Source: Pseudoxanthomonas sp.
Lineage (GTDB): Bacteria; Pseudomonadota; Gammaproteobacteria; Xanthomonadales; Xanthomonadaceae
Direction of reading: 5' to 3'
Assembly: GCF_027498035.1 (NCBI RefSeq)
Contig: NZ_CP114978.1
Span: forward strand, 1,240,001-1,304,000
DNA length: 64,000 nucleotides
A model generated the notes under the pieces. The model made no database searches. It was not told where the DNA came from and worked only from the letters and a program-made list of their open reading frames with translations. Numbering within the stretch: position 1 is the stretch's first letter; every line of letters begins with the position of its first letter. Shown piece by piece: positions 1 to 9,364 of this stretch. A program made the translations under genes and the position numbers.

Positions 1-1116
1 CCGGTACAGGTCCGGCAGCCGTTCCAGGTCGGCCACGCGGACGTGTTCATCGATCTGGTGGATGGTGGCATTGACCGGGCCGACCTCGATGCACTGTGCG
101 CCCAGCGGCGCGATGAAACGCGCATCGGACGTACCGCCGCCGGTGCTCTCTTCCGGCGCGCTGCCCGCGAATTCGCCCAGCACCTCGCGCGCGACGCTGC
201 GCAGGCGGCCTTCCGGCGTGTAGAACGGCTCGCCACTGCGGTGCCACTTCAGCGCGTATTCCAGCCCGTGCCGCTGCAGCAGCGCGGCAATCTCGGCCTC
301 CAGTTTCGGTGCATCCCAGTGCGGGTTGTAGCGCAGGTTGAACAGCACCTGCAGCTCGCCCGGGATCACGTTGCTGGCGCCGGTGCCGGCATGGATGTTG
401 GACACCTGCAGGCTGGTCGGCGGGAAGCTCTCGTAGCCATCGTCCCAATGGCGCGCGGTCAGCTCGGCCAGCGCGGCGGCGGCCTGGTGGATCGGATTGC
501 GTGCCTTGTGCGGATAAGCGACGTGGCCTTGTACGCCCTTCACGGTCAGCGTGCCGGTCAGGCTGCCGCGACGGCCGACGCGCAATAGGTCACCCAGCGT
601 GTCGGTGGACGATGGCTCACCGGTGATGCACCAGTCGATGCCCTGCCCGCGCTCGGCGAACACCGTGGCGACATGGCGCACGCCATCAATGGCATCGCCT
701 TCCTCATCGCTGGTCACCAGCACGGCGAGCGTGCCTGTGTGCTGCGGATGGGCAGCGACGTACTGCTCGGCGGCGACCACGAATGCCGCGACGCTGCCCT
801 TCATGTCGGCGGTACCGCGACCATAGAGATTGCCATCGCGCACTTCGGGCTTGAAGGGATCGCTGGCCCACGCTTCGACCGGACCGGTCGGCACCACGTC
901 GGTATGGCCCAACAGCACCAGCACCGGCGCACCGCTGCCATGGGTGGCCCACAGGTTGTCGACCGCGCCGAAACGCAGGTGTTCGCAGTTGAAGCCAGCT
1001 GCCTGCAGGCGCCCGGCGATCAACGCCTGGCAACCCGCGTCGTCGGGCGTGATCGAAGCGCGCGAGACCAGATCGACCGTCAGATCGAACACATCGCTGT
1101 TGGCCGGCGCGCTCAC
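1..1116 (-). CDS. dapE: Succinyl-diaminopimelate desuccinylase (partial at window edge)
   Basis: Cytoplasmic zinc hydrolase that removes succinate from N-succinyl-LL-diaminopimelate in the succinylase branch of lysine and meso-DAP synthesis. The reading frame gives 372 codons up to the window edge, so only a few C-terminal residues are missing (family about 375). Visible M20-family motifs are GHTDVVP with metal His71 and Asp73, YGRGTADMKGS near residues 98-108 with metal Asp104, and the catalytic pair in SDEEGDA. The start is GTG at 1116, chosen because it overlaps the stop of the upstream gene in a GTGA arrangement, which suggests translational coupling. dapD lies just upstream on the same strand, so the two succinylase-pathway enzymes are clustered. 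Confidence 0.96.
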   Translation of the reverse strand, partial: MSAPANSDVFDLTVDLVSRASITPDDAGCQALIAGRLQAAGFNCEHLRFGAVDNLWATHGSGAPVLVLLGHTDVVPTGPVEAWASDPFKPEVRDGNLYGRGTADMKGSVAAFVVAAEQYVAAHPQHTGTLAVLVTSDEEGDAIDGVRHVATVFAERGQGIDWCITGEPSSTDTLGDLLRVGRRGSLTGTLTVKGVQGHVAYPHKARNPIHQAAAALAELTARHWDDGYESFPPTSLQVSNIHAGTGASNVIPGELQVLFNLRYNPHWDAPKLEAEIAALLQRHGLEYALKWHRSGEPFYTPEGRLRSVAREVLGEFAGSAPEESTGGGTSDARFIAPLGAQCIEVGPVNATIHQIDEHVRVADLERLPDLYR

Positions 1117-1475
1117 GGCGCGATCCCGAAGCGGGCCTTGAAGCCGTTATCGGAAAAGCCCTGGCTCAGCGCCCCGTCATCGGTGATCACCACCGGGCGA
1201 CGAATCAGCTGCGGATGTTCGCGCAGCAGCAGCTTCCATTCGGCATCGCTGCCGGGCGCCTTGCGGTTATCCGGCAGCTGCCGCCAGGTGGTCGAGGACT
1301 TGTTGACCAGCGTATCGAAGCCGCCGGCCTTGCCTGCCCATTCGACCAGCGTCTCCGGCGAAGGCTTGTTGTCACGGTAATCGACGAAGGCATACGCGAC
1401 ACCGAAACGGTCCAGCCACTTGGTGGCCTTCTTGCAGGTATCGCAGTTCTTCAGTCCGTAGATGGTGGCGGTCAT
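1113..1475 (-). CDS. yffB: Spx/ArsC-family reductase-like protein (YffB type)
   Basis: A 120-residue thioredoxin-fold protein of the ArsC/Spx/MgsR family, with a CxxC pair (NCDTCKKA, Cys11 and Cys14) at the start of the first helix. It is often annotated as arsenate reductase, but YffB-type members sit next to dapE in many gammaproteobacteria, as here, and no arsenic resistance gene is nearby. A role in glutathione-dependent thiol reduction has been suggested for the family; the substrate cannot be read from sequence. The stop overlaps the dapE GTG start by four bases, so the two genes form a coupled pair. Confidence 0.88.
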   Translation of the reverse strand: MTATIYGLKNCDTCKKATKWLDRFGVAYAFVDYRDNKPSPETLVEWAGKAGGFDTLVNKSSTTWRQLPDNRKAPGSDAEWKLLLREHPQLIRRPVVITDDGALSQGFSDNGFKARFGIAP

Positions 1476-1724
1476 GCGGCGGCTCTCGGATTGCGTGGAC
1501 TCGCGGGCGAAAGGTCAGCGCAGCGGATGCGCCGGGACGCCCTCGTGGGTGGCCTTCATCGGCAGGAATGACCCTACGCGTCGAAGGACATGCGTTGGTT
1601 GGGCGTGACGCGATGGTGGCCATCGGCATCGCCCAGCGGGTGACGATGGTAGACGATGCGGCAACCGTCGTCCGGTGGGTGCAGGCGCGGGCGCGATCTC
1701 CCTGCACACCGTCCGACGGCACCC
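1476..1724. other. Intergenic stretch upstream of the yffB-dapE pair
   Basis: About 250 bases between the dapD terminator and the yffB start. Short open frames cross it on both strands, but none has a ribosome binding site or recognisable protein features. It presumably holds the yffB-dapE promoter; no clear -35/-10 pair could be picked out. Confidence 0.4.
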
Positions 1725-1755
1725 AAAAGCCAAGGGCCGCAATCGCGGCCCTTGG
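1725..1755 (-). terminator. Intrinsic terminator after dapD
   Basis: A perfect 11-bp stem (CCAAGGGCCGC at 1730-1740 with GCGGCCCTTGG at 1745-1755) with a 4-base loop, followed on the minus strand by CTTTT. It lies 25 bases beyond the dapD stop and separates dapD from yffB-dapE. The T tract is short, so termination may be incomplete. Confidence 0.75.
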
Positions 1756-1780
1756 CATCAAACAGCAGGATGTCGAACGA

Positions 1781-2626
1781 TCAGTCCGCCAGGCCGCGCA
1801 GCAGGTCGTTGACGCTGGTCTTGCTGCGGGTTTTCTCGTCGACCTGCTTGACGATGACCGCCGCGTACAGCGAATGCGACCCATCCTTGGCCGGCAGCGA
1901 ACCGGACACCACCACGCTGCCCGGCGGCACGTAGCCGTAGGAAACCTCGCCAGTGGCGCGGTTGTAGATGCGGGTGGACTGGCTCAGGAACACGCCCATG
2001 CCGATCACGCTGTGGTGGCCGACGACCACGCCTTCAACCACCTCCGAACGTGCACCGATGAAGCAATGGTCCTCGATGATCGTCGGTGCAGCCTGCAGCG
2101 GCTCCAGCACGCCGCCGATGCCGGCGCCGCCAGACAGGTGGCAGTGCTTGCCGATCTGCGCGCACGAACCCACCGTCGCCCAGGTATCGACCATCGTGCC
2201 TTCGCCCACGTGGGCGCCGATGTTGGTGAAGCTGGGCATCAGCACCACGTCCTTGCCGAAGTACGTGCCGCGACGGGCGACTGCACCCGGCACCACGCGC
2301 ACGCCGCCGGCCTTGAACTTGGCCGCGTCATAGCCGGCAAAGCGCGCTTCGACCTTGTCCCAGAACGGCGCCGGCTCGGCCTCCACCACGGCCATGTCGT
2401 TGACCCGGAAGTACAGCAGCACGGCTTTCTTCAGCCACTCGTTGACCTGCCAGCCGCCCTCGGCCTTGGGTTCGGCCACGCGCAGCGCACCGGACTCCAG
2501 TCCGTCGATGGCCGCGTACACGGCCGGGCGCACCTGGCCGCTGATCTCGTCGGCGGTCAGGTCGGCGCGGCGCTCGAAGGCGTCTTCCAGGGTGGACTTG
2601 AGGGTTTGGATATCGACTGCGGACAT
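1781..2626 (-). CDS. dapD: 2,3,4,5-tetrahydropyridine-2,6-dicarboxylate N-succinyltransferase
   Basis: Transfers succinyl from succinyl-CoA to tetrahydrodipicolinate, the step that commits DAP synthesis to the succinylase branch. The 281-residue product has an alpha-helical N-terminal domain and a left-handed beta-helix built from hexapeptide repeats (for example GKHCHLSGGAGIGG and GARSEVVEGVVVG), then a short C-terminal extension. The start is ATG at 2626 (MSAVDIQTLK); 21 in-frame codons upstream have no homology-like features. It follows glnD by 37 bases on the same strand and is closed by an intrinsic terminator. Confidence 0.97.
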   Translation of the reverse strand: MSAVDIQTLKSTLEDAFERRADLTADEISGQVRPAVYAAIDGLESGALRVAEPKAEGGWQVNEWLKKAVLLYFRVNDMAVVEAEPAPFWDKVEARFAGYDAAKFKAGGVRVVPGAVARRGTYFGKDVVLMPSFTNIGAHVGEGTMVDTWATVGSCAQIGKHCHLSGGAGIGGVLEPLQAAPTIIEDHCFIGARSEVVEGVVVGHHSVIGMGVFLSQSTRIYNRATGEVSYGYVPPGSVVVSGSLPAKDGSHSLYAAVIVKQVDEKTRSKTSVNDLLRGLAD

Positions 2627-2663
2627 GGAGCGGGGGTTTCCTGGAGATGGGAGGAGAAGTGAA

Positions 2664-5294
2664 TCAGGCCGCGGCTTCGAGCCGCGCACGCAGGGCCTCG
2701 CGCAGGGCCTCGCGCTTGTCGTCGGTCAGTGGCTGATCGGCCTCGTCACTGAGGTGGAACACGTCCTCGGCGCGTTCGCCGAAGGTGGCGATACGCGCAT
2801 CGTGCACGCGCAGGCGCTGCAGGCGCAGCACCTGTGCCAGCTGTGCCAGCAGGCCCGGGCGGTCTGGCGCGACCAGGTCCAGCACGGTATAGCGGCCATC
2901 GAGCGTGTTGCCGAACTCAAAACGCGGCGGAAAGCGGAAATGCCGCAGCTGGCGCGGCACGGTGCGCTGGGACACGCGCACCTGGTCCAGCGCGCCATCC
3001 AGCGCACGGCGCAGCGACGCGACCACCGTCGCCGGATCGGAATTGGCGTAGGTGTCGGCGGGGAGGATTTCGAAGGTATCGAACACCGTGCCGTGCGGCC
3101 CGACCAGCACACGCGCCTGGTGGATGCCGAAACCCAGCCGATCCAGCGTGGCTACGATCGCGGCGAACAGGCCATCGCGGTCGGGCGAATGGACGAACAC
3201 CTCCATCGCCACCGCGTCCTCGTCGATGTGCCGCACCTGGACCAGGGTCTGGCCCATCTGTACGTCCACCAGCGCCCCAGCCTGCCAGGCCAGCTGCTCG
3301 GGCCGGAAGCGCATGAAGCTTTCCTCCGGCATTTCGGCGAACTGGCGCGCGATGGTCTCCGCGTCGAAGCCCTGCTGCTGCATCAGGGTGCGGGTGGCCT
3401 CGCGCCCTTCGACCACCCGCTGCTCCACGGCTACCGGTTGCTCCAGGCCTTCGCGCAGGACGCGCCGGGTGGCGAAATACAGGTCGGCCAGCAACCGGTC
3501 CTTCCAGGCATTCCACAGCTTGGGACTGGTGCCGGCGATATCGGCGCAGGTCAGCAGGTACAGGTAGTCCAGGTGCTCGCGGTCGCCGATCACGGTGGCG
3601 AAGCGATGGATGACTTCCGGGTCGGCGATGTCCTGCTTCTGCGCGGTGACCGACATGCGCAGGTGCTGTTCCACCAGCCAGGTCACCAGCCCGGTATCGG
3701 ACGCGTTGAGCCCGTGCGCTTCGCAGAAGGCGCGCGCGTCGACCGAACCCAGCTCGGAATGATCGCCACCACGGCCCTTGGCGATGTCATGGAACAACCC
3801 GGCCAGCAACAGCAGTTCCGGCTTGCGCAGGCGCGGCCAGACTTCATGGGCGATCGAAAAGCGCTCGTCGGCGCGGCCGCTGGAAAACGCGGCCAGGTTC
3901 CGCAACACCATCAAGGTGTGCTGGTCGACCGTATACACATGGAACAGGTCGAACTGCATGCGCCCTGACACCTGCGCGAATGCCGGCAGCCACTGGCTCA
4001 GCACCCCCAGGCGCGCCATCCGCGCCAGCGTGTCCACCGCGCGCGGCCCACGCATCAGGGCGAGGAACTGCGCGCGTTGTTCGGCGGTCGCGCCGGTGTA
4101 GGGCTTCAGCGTCGGCAGCGCCTCGGCCAGCGCCCGCGCGGTCCGCGAGTGCAGGCCACTGATCCGTGGCTGTGCCGCCCAGATGGCGAACAGACTGAAC
4201 ACGTCACCGACATCGCGCGGCCACTGGGCGCCGCTGGCGGCCAGGTAATTGCGGTGCAGCTCGAAGGCCTCGTCCAGCGCTTGCGGCACGGCCTCGCCTT
4301 CGAACTGCTCTTCGAAGCGCTGCAGCAAGCGGTCGCTGATCCGCCGCACGATGGCCGCGCTGCGGTAGAAGCCCTGCATCATCTGTTCGACCGCCAGGCT
4401 GCCCGGCGCGTCGGCATAGCCCAGGTGCGCGGCCAGGGTCTTCTGGTAATCGAAGCGCAGGCGCTCCTCCGGCCGGCCGGCCATCAGGTGCAAGCCATAG
4501 CGCAGCCGGCCCAGCACGCGTCGCTCGCGCGCCAGTGCCGCAGCTTCGTCCGGGCCCAGCTGGTCCATGCCGACCAGGGCTTCCAGGTCGCGCACGCCAA
4601 AGGTGCGCAGCGCCATCCAGCCCAGGGTGTGCAGGTCACGCAGGCCGCCCGGACCATCCTTGATGTCCGGCTCCAGGTTGTCGGAGGTATCGCCGAAGCG
4701 CGCATGGCGCAGGCGCATTTCCTCGCGCTTGACCGCGAAGAACTCACGCGGCGCCCAGACTTGGTCTGGCGCGACGGCCTGCGCCAGTGCCTTGCGCGCA
4801 CCCTCGCCGGCAATCAGCGGCCGCGCCTCGATCAACGCGGTCAGCACGGTCTGGTCTTCGGCGGCCTCGGTGCATTCCTGCGGCGAACGCACCGCATGGC
4901 TGAGCTTCAGGCCGACATCCCAGACCAGCGCCAGGCAGCGGGCCAGCGCTTCATGTCCGCGCTGCTGGGCATCGGAATCACCCAGCACCAGCACGTCCAC
5001 GTCCGAATGCGGAAACAACTCACCACGGCCATAGCCGCCAACAGCGAACAGCGACAGACCAACGTCGGTCGGGAAACAGCGGCGCCACGCCTCGCCGAGC
5101 AGGTGGTCGACCGCGCGCGCGCGCAAGGCAAGCACGCGATCGATGCGATCGACATCGTCGAAACGACGCGCAAGCTTTTCATCCGTTGCCGCCAGCGCGG
5201 CACGCGCCTGCTGCGACCACTCGCTATCGCAGGAGGGCTCGGCGCTCAGGGGCGGCCGCTGCACGGCATCGTTCGCGGCCGCCGACTGACTCAC
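2664..5294 (-). CDS. glnD: Bifunctional uridylyltransferase/uridylyl-removing enzyme (PII sensor)
   Basis: Senses glutamine and adds or removes UMP on the PII proteins GlnB/GlnK, controlling glutamine synthetase and nitrogen regulation. The 876-residue protein shows the nucleotidyltransferase motif GGYGRGELFPHSDVD (about residues 86-100), an HD phosphohydrolase motif (HDIAKGRGGDHSELG, about 501-515) and two C-terminal ACT domains (about 690-770 and 800-876). The start is GTG at 5294, which overlaps the map stop codon as GTGA; codons upstream of it are the shadow of map. Translational coupling to map is therefore likely. No PII gene lies nearby. Confidence 0.97.
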   Translation of the reverse strand: MSQSAAANDAVQRPPLSAEPSCDSEWSQQARAALAATDEKLARRFDDVDRIDRVLALRARAVDHLLGEAWRRCFPTDVGLSLFAVGGYGRGELFPHSDVDVLVLGDSDAQQRGHEALARCLALVWDVGLKLSHAVRSPQECTEAAEDQTVLTALIEARPLIAGEGARKALAQAVAPDQVWAPREFFAVKREEMRLRHARFGDTSDNLEPDIKDGPGGLRDLHTLGWMALRTFGVRDLEALVGMDQLGPDEAAALARERRVLGRLRYGLHLMAGRPEERLRFDYQKTLAAHLGYADAPGSLAVEQMMQGFYRSAAIVRRISDRLLQRFEEQFEGEAVPQALDEAFELHRNYLAASGAQWPRDVGDVFSLFAIWAAQPRISGLHSRTARALAEALPTLKPYTGATAEQRAQFLALMRGPRAVDTLARMARLGVLSQWLPAFAQVSGRMQFDLFHVYTVDQHTLMVLRNLAAFSSGRADERFSIAHEVWPRLRKPELLLLAGLFHDIAKGRGGDHSELGSVDARAFCEAHGLNASDTGLVTWLVEQHLRMSVTAQKQDIADPEVIHRFATVIGDREHLDYLYLLTCADIAGTSPKLWNAWKDRLLADLYFATRRVLREGLEQPVAVEQRVVEGREATRTLMQQQGFDAETIARQFAEMPEESFMRFRPEQLAWQAGALVDVQMGQTLVQVRHIDEDAVAMEVFVHSPDRDGLFAAIVATLDRLGFGIHQARVLVGPHGTVFDTFEILPADTYANSDPATVVASLRRALDGALDQVRVSQRTVPRQLRHFRFPPRFEFGNTLDGRYTVLDLVAPDRPGLLAQLAQVLRLQRLRVHDARIATFGERAEDVFHLSDEADQPLTDDKREALREALRARLEAAA

Positions 5295-6067
5295 AGGTCG
5301 TTGTCGTCGCCCGGCACCCGGGTCAGGATTTCCACGCCATCTTCGGTCACCGCCACGGTGTGCTCCCACTGCGCCGAGAGCTTGCGGTCCTTGGTGACCA
5401 CGGTCCAGCCATCGGGCAGGGTCTTGGTGTAGCGGGTGCCTTCATTGATCATCGGCTCGATGGTGAAGGTCATGCCCGGCTTGAGCACCACGCCATCGCC
5501 AGGACGCCCGTAATGCAGCACCTGCGGTTCGTCGTGGTACACGGTGCCGATGCCGTGGCCGCAGTACTCGCGCACGACGCTGAAGCGTTCGCCCTCGGCG
5601 TACTGCTGGATCGCATGACCGACATCGCCCAGGGTCGCACCCGGCTTGACCGCACGGATGCCACGGAACATGGCTTCGCGCGTGACATCGACCAGGCGCT
5701 TGGCCATCACCGACGGCGTGCCGACGATATACATGCGGCTGGTATCGCCGTGCCAGCCGTCCTTGATGACGGTGACATCAATGTTGACGATGTCGCCGTC
5801 CTTGAGGACCTTGCCTTCGTTCGGGATGCCGTGGCAGATCACGTTATTGACCGACGTGCAGACCGTGGCCGGGAAGCCACGGTAGCCGACATTGGCCGGG
5901 ATGGCGTCCTGCACCTTGACGATATGGTCGTGGCAGATGCGGTCCAGCTCGGCGGTGGTCACGCCTGGCTTCACGTGTGGCGCCACGACCTGCAGCACTT
6001 CGGCGGCCAGGCGGCCTGCGACGCGCATTTTTTCCAGATCGGCGGCGGATTTCAGTTGGATGCTCAT
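5291..6067 (-). CDS. map: Methionine aminopeptidase type I
   Basis: Removes the initiator methionine from nascent proteins at the ribosome. The 258-residue product is typical of the type I enzyme, with the metal-ligand regions NIDVTVIKDGWHGDTSRM, EYCGHGIGTVYH, FTIEPMINEGT and WEHTVAVTEDG. The start is ATG at 6067 (MSIQLKSAADLEK). A -10-like GATAAT ends only 7 bases before this ATG, so the message may be leaderless. It is divergent from rpsB, the usual proteobacterial arrangement, and its stop overlaps the glnD start. Confidence 0.97.
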   Translation of the reverse strand: MSIQLKSAADLEKMRVAGRLAAEVLQVVAPHVKPGVTTAELDRICHDHIVKVQDAIPANVGYRGFPATVCTSVNNVICHGIPNEGKVLKDGDIVNIDVTVIKDGWHGDTSRMYIVGTPSVMAKRLVDVTREAMFRGIRAVKPGATLGDVGHAIQQYAEGERFSVVREYCGHGIGTVYHDEPQVLHYGRPGDGVVLKPGMTFTIEPMINEGTRYTKTLPDGWTVVTKDRKLSAQWEHTVAVTEDGVEILTRVPGDDNDL

Positions 6068-6074
6068 GGCACCC

Positions 6075-6080
6075 ATTATC
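6075..6080 (-). promoter_or_regulatory. Candidate -10 box of map (leaderless transcript)
   Basis: GATAAT on the minus strand, 7 bases upstream of the map ATG. Transcription starting 6-8 bases downstream of such a box would begin at or next to the start codon. The matching -35 is weak (GTTCAG at 17-bp spacing). Confidence 0.45.
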
Positions 6081-6318
6081 GCCGATTCCGCCCCTGCCTG
6101 AACGGAACGATGTTGTATCGATACAGGAACGCGACAAGCGCGTCGGCCGCTAGCCCGGCCATGGCCCGATGCCGCCCACACCCGACCCGGTCGCACGATT
6201 TCCCCGAGCCCCCCCCATGCCCACGACACGGCCAAAAGTGACGCACGCGGTACGCCGCATGGGCGCGGGAGTGCCAACGGCGTCTCATTACCGGCAGGCC
6301 TCAGGCCTGTTCAGGCGT

Positions 6319-6334
6319 TGGCACGCAGCCTGCT
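6319..6334 (+). promoter_or_regulatory. Sigma-54 (RpoN) -24/-12 promoter
   Basis: TGGCACG-CAGC-CTGCT matches the sigma-54 consensus TGGCACGNNNNTTGCW at all but one fixed position, with the invariant GG and GC in the correct register. It points toward a small ORF at 6355 and, further on, rpsB. The predicted start would be near 6345. No upstream activator site could be identified. Confidence 0.6.
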
Positions 6335-6354
6335 TACCCAAGGGCAGGCCGCGC

Positions 6355-6465
6355 ATGTCGCGCTGGCCACATCCCCCGGAACTGCACACCGCCATGCGCC
6401 TGACCTCTTCCCGCCGCCTGCTGCTGCTCGTCATCCTGATGGCCGCCGCCCCGCTCTTTTCCTGA
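6355..6465 (+). CDS. Possible 36-residue hydrophobic peptide
   Basis: A short frame directly behind the sigma-54-like promoter. It starts with ATG at 6355, with a purine-rich AGGGCAGG stretch just upstream, and has an internal ATG at 6394. The C-terminal 23 residues (MRLTSSRRLLLLVILMAAAP and so on) are a basic patch followed by a hydrophobic run, like a signal or membrane peptide. It is not recognisable as a known protein. If the sigma-54 start is correct the 5' leader is only about 10 bases. Treat as a candidate; it may instead be part of a non-coding leader. Confidence 0.3.
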   Translation: MSRWPHPPELHTAMRLTSSRRLLLLVILMAAAPLFS

Positions 6466-6487
6466 ACACCCCTGGCACTGGCGTGAT

Positions 6488-6517
6488 TTGCGCCACTGCC
6501 CGCCGCGCGGCTATAAT
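6488..6517 (+). promoter_or_regulatory. Sigma-70 promoter of rpsB-tsf
   Basis: A consensus -10 TATAAT at 6512-6517 lies 18 bp downstream of TTGCGC (6488-6493). Transcription would start near 6524 and give a leader of about 195 nt before rpsB. Confidence 0.75.
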
Positions 6518-6660
6518 CCGCCGGCTCTGCAAGGCCACCAGGCCTGCATAGACCGCCCACGCCGGGCGTCACCGGCGAATACACACCTGCTGCCAACACC
6601 CGTGCCGGGGTGCCTTCGCAAGAAGGTTCGGCCACGGAAGCAGCAGGGAGGCCCAACCCC

Positions 6661-6699
6661 GGAACCATCAAAACCGCATCCAAATACGCGGTTGGTTCC
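6661..6699 (+). promoter_or_regulatory. Stem-loop in the rpsB leader
   Basis: Two stacked helices: GGAACCA (6661-6667) with TGGTTCC (6693-6699), and ACCGC (6673-6677) with GCGGT (6688-6692), separated by a one-sided 5-base bulge. The structure ends 6 bases before the ribosome binding site TTGGAG. In E. coli S2 represses its own rpsB-tsf message through the leader; by analogy this may be the S2 binding site. The assignment is inference. Confidence 0.55.
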
Positions 6700-6718
6700 A
6701 CTGCCTTGGAGTTTTGCA

Positions 6719-7501
<783 letters not shown>

Positions 7502-7552
7502 GGCGTCATCGTCGTGCAACGCCGGCGCGGCATGTTCGCGCGTCGGCCCCAG

Positions 7553-7574
7553 CGGCGGGCTTCAAGTCCCGCCG
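7553..7574 (+). other. Stem-loop between rpsB and tsf
   Basis: CGGCGGG (7553-7559) and CCCGCCG (7568-7574) form a 7-bp stem with an 8-base loop. There is no run of T after it, so it is not a full intrinsic terminator. It could act as a partial attenuator or RNA-stability element that sets the S2:EF-Ts ratio. Confidence 0.35.
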
Positions 7575-7640
7575 TTGTCGCTTGGAGTGGCGCGAAGCGC
7601 CTTCCAACCCAATACCCAAGCAAACACTGAGGTCATCACC

Positions 7641-8519
7641 GTGGAAATCACTGCTTCCCTGGTCAAGGAACTGCGCGAGCGCACCGGCGCCGGCATGATG
7701 GAGTGCAAGAAGGCACTCACCGAAGCCGGCGGCGACATCAACGCCGCTGCCGAAGCCCTGCGCAAGTCCGGCGCTGCCAAGGCAGACAAGAAGGCTGACC
7801 GTGTGGCCGCCGAAGGCCGCCTGGGCCTGGCCCAGGACGGCGGCAAGGCCGTGCTGGTCGAAGTCAACTCGGAAACCGACTTCGTCGCCAACGACATCAA
7901 CTTCAAGACCTTCGTCGACACCGTTGCCGCTGCTGCACTGGCGTCCGGCGCTGCCGACGTGGAAGCACTGAAGTCGGCCAAGCTGGCTTCGGGCCAGACC
8001 GTCGAAGAAGCCCGCGCCACCGCGATCCAGACGCTGGGTGAAAACATCCAGATCCGTCGCCTGGCCAAGGTCGACACCACCGGCAACATCGGTGCCTACG
8101 TGCACACCAACGGCAAGGTCGGCGTGCTGGTCGAGCTGATCGGTGGCGACGCCGAACTGGCCCGTGGCCTGGCCATGCACGTGGCTGCCCTGAAGCCGCC
8201 GCACAACAAGGCTGCCGACGTGCCTGCCGACTTCGTCGAAAAGGAAAAGGAAATCGAACTGGCCAAGATGTCCGAGAAGGACAAGTCCAAGCCGGCCGAC
8301 ATCCTGGAAAAGATCATCAGCGGCAAGATCAACAAGATCGTCAGCGAAGTGACCCTGTACGGCCAGAACTACGTGCTGGACGGCGACAAGACCGTCGAGC
8401 AGGTGCTCAAGGCTGCAGGCGGCGACGTCGCCGGCTTCCAGCTGCTGGTGGTGGGCGAAGGCATCGAGAAGGTGGTGGAAGACTACGCCGCCGAAGTGGC
8501 CAAGGCGATGCAGGTCTGA
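7641..8519 (+). CDS. tsf: Elongation factor Ts
   Basis: Guanine-nucleotide exchange factor for EF-Tu, 292 residues. The N-terminal UBA-like domain (ITASLVKELRERTGAGMMEC) and the EF-Tu contact TDFVAND are intact, followed by the core and dimerisation domains. The start is GTG at 7641 with TGAGGT upstream; this is the conserved family start (ME/VEITASL). It follows rpsB by 139 bases and ends in a strong terminator. Confidence 0.99.
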   Translation: MEITASLVKELRERTGAGMMECKKALTEAGGDINAAAEALRKSGAAKADKKADRVAAEGRLGLAQDGGKAVLVEVNSETDFVANDINFKTFVDTVAAAALASGAADVEALKSAKLASGQTVEEARATAIQTLGENIQIRRLAKVDTTGNIGAYVHTNGKVGVLVELIGGDAELARGLAMHVAALKPPHNKAADVPADFVEKEKEIELAKMSEKDKSKPADILEKIISGKINKIVSEVTLYGQNYVLDGDKTVEQVLKAAGGDVAGFQLLVVGEGIEKVVEDYAAEVAKAMQV

Positions 8520-8551
8520 CCCAGCCTCGTTCCTGGTTGCATGCATGAAAG

Positions 8552-8580
8552 AAAGGCCGCGGGAAACCGCGGCCTTTTTT
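8552..8580 (+). terminator. Intrinsic terminator of rpsB-tsf
   Basis: An 11-bp perfect stem (AAAGGCCGCGG with CCGCGGCCTTT) closed by a GAAA tetraloop and followed by T residues, 32 bases after the tsf stop. It is one of the clearest terminators in the window. Confidence 0.95.
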
Positions 8581-8628
8581 GTTGCGCCATTGGGCGCGGT
8601 CGGCGCGCTGAAAGCCCCCGGAGGGCCC

Positions 8629-9240
8629 TCACCTGGCCAGTTCGATCTCCGGCATCCGCGAGGTCTTGAGCGCATTGATCTCGTCGACACGCTTCTGCTT
8701 GAGCCCCTGCAGCATCGCCGTGACCGCCTGGTCGCCGTAGGCACGACGCGTGATGCCGAACATCCGCGTCCCCTGCCCACTGGTGTCGGTCACATAGCGG
8801 TGCGCGCTCCACTCGACGAAAACCTGGCCATCGTCGCCGGTGGCGGACATCAACATATCAACGGTTGCCTCCGTACCATCCGCGCTGATGACCACCTCTG
8901 AATTGGCGACCGGATCGCTTTTGCGGCGCTCCTGCACCTGGGCATCAATGGCCAGTGCCATCTGCGATGCATTCGCCCCTCCGATCCGGACGTCAATCAT
9001 CAACATATCCCGATATCGCTCAACATCCTGCCCCGCAGGGACGTATTCCTGCTTGTAAAGATCGGGCGTGGGGTGCGAACTCCAGGACAGTTCGAACGAC
9101 TGGCCGGCAAAGCTCAGTGGCCCTGGAACCCCGAGGCGCTCGACGGCCGGTTCGGCCGCATACAGTGGCGCGGCCACCTGCCAACTTCCCAACAGCAAGC
9201 ACAGCGCGGACAGGGACAACAGGCGTGAACGCTTTTTCAT
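8629..9240 (-). CDS. Exported protein of unknown function
   Basis: A 203-residue product with a clear Sec signal peptide (MKKRSRLLSLSALCLLLGSW, likely cut after the AlaXAla-like LYAA). The mature part has no recognisable domain; it is moderately acidic and ends in a charged helix (LKQKRVDEINALKTSR). The start is ATG at 9240 with AAGGAG upstream, rather than in-frame codons further 5'. It shares the minus strand with the DUF805 gene, but a terminator separates them. Probably periplasmic; the family is not recognised. Confidence 0.75.
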   Translation of the reverse strand: MKKRSRLLSLSALCLLLGSWQVAAPLYAAEPAVERLGVPGPLSFAGQSFELSWSSHPTPDLYKQEYVPAGQDVERYRDMLMIDVRIGGANASQMALAIDAQVQERRKSDPVANSEVVISADGTEATVDMLMSATGDDGQVFVEWSAHRYVTDTSGQGTRMFGITRRAYGDQAVTAMLQGLKQKRVDEINALKTSRMPEIELAR

Positions 9241-9311
9241 GATCGACTCCTTGATCGCTGGAAGGCACCGCACCCTGCGATGCCCGTACTTGCCAGCATA
9301 GTGCAGGAAGC

Positions 9312-9338
9312 AAAAAGGCCACCTCACGGCGGCCTTTT
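9312..9338 (-). terminator. Intrinsic terminator after the DUF805 gene
   Basis: On the minus strand AAAAGGCCGCC and GGTGGCCTTTTT form a stem with one G-T pair and a GTGA loop, ending in a T run. It lies 27 bases past the stop of the DUF805 gene. Confidence 0.85.
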
Positions 9339-9364
9339 CCTGTGTCAGGCAGTGGATGGAGTCC

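Noticed and set aside
1113..1475. Arsenic resistance function for the ArsC-like gene
   Set aside because: The dapE context and Spx/YffB-like sequence argue against it, and no arsR, arsB or arsH is nearby.
1372..1884. 170-codon minus-strand frame across the dapD-yffB gap
   Set aside because: It overlaps yffB, the terminator and the end of dapD in another frame and has no protein-like features.
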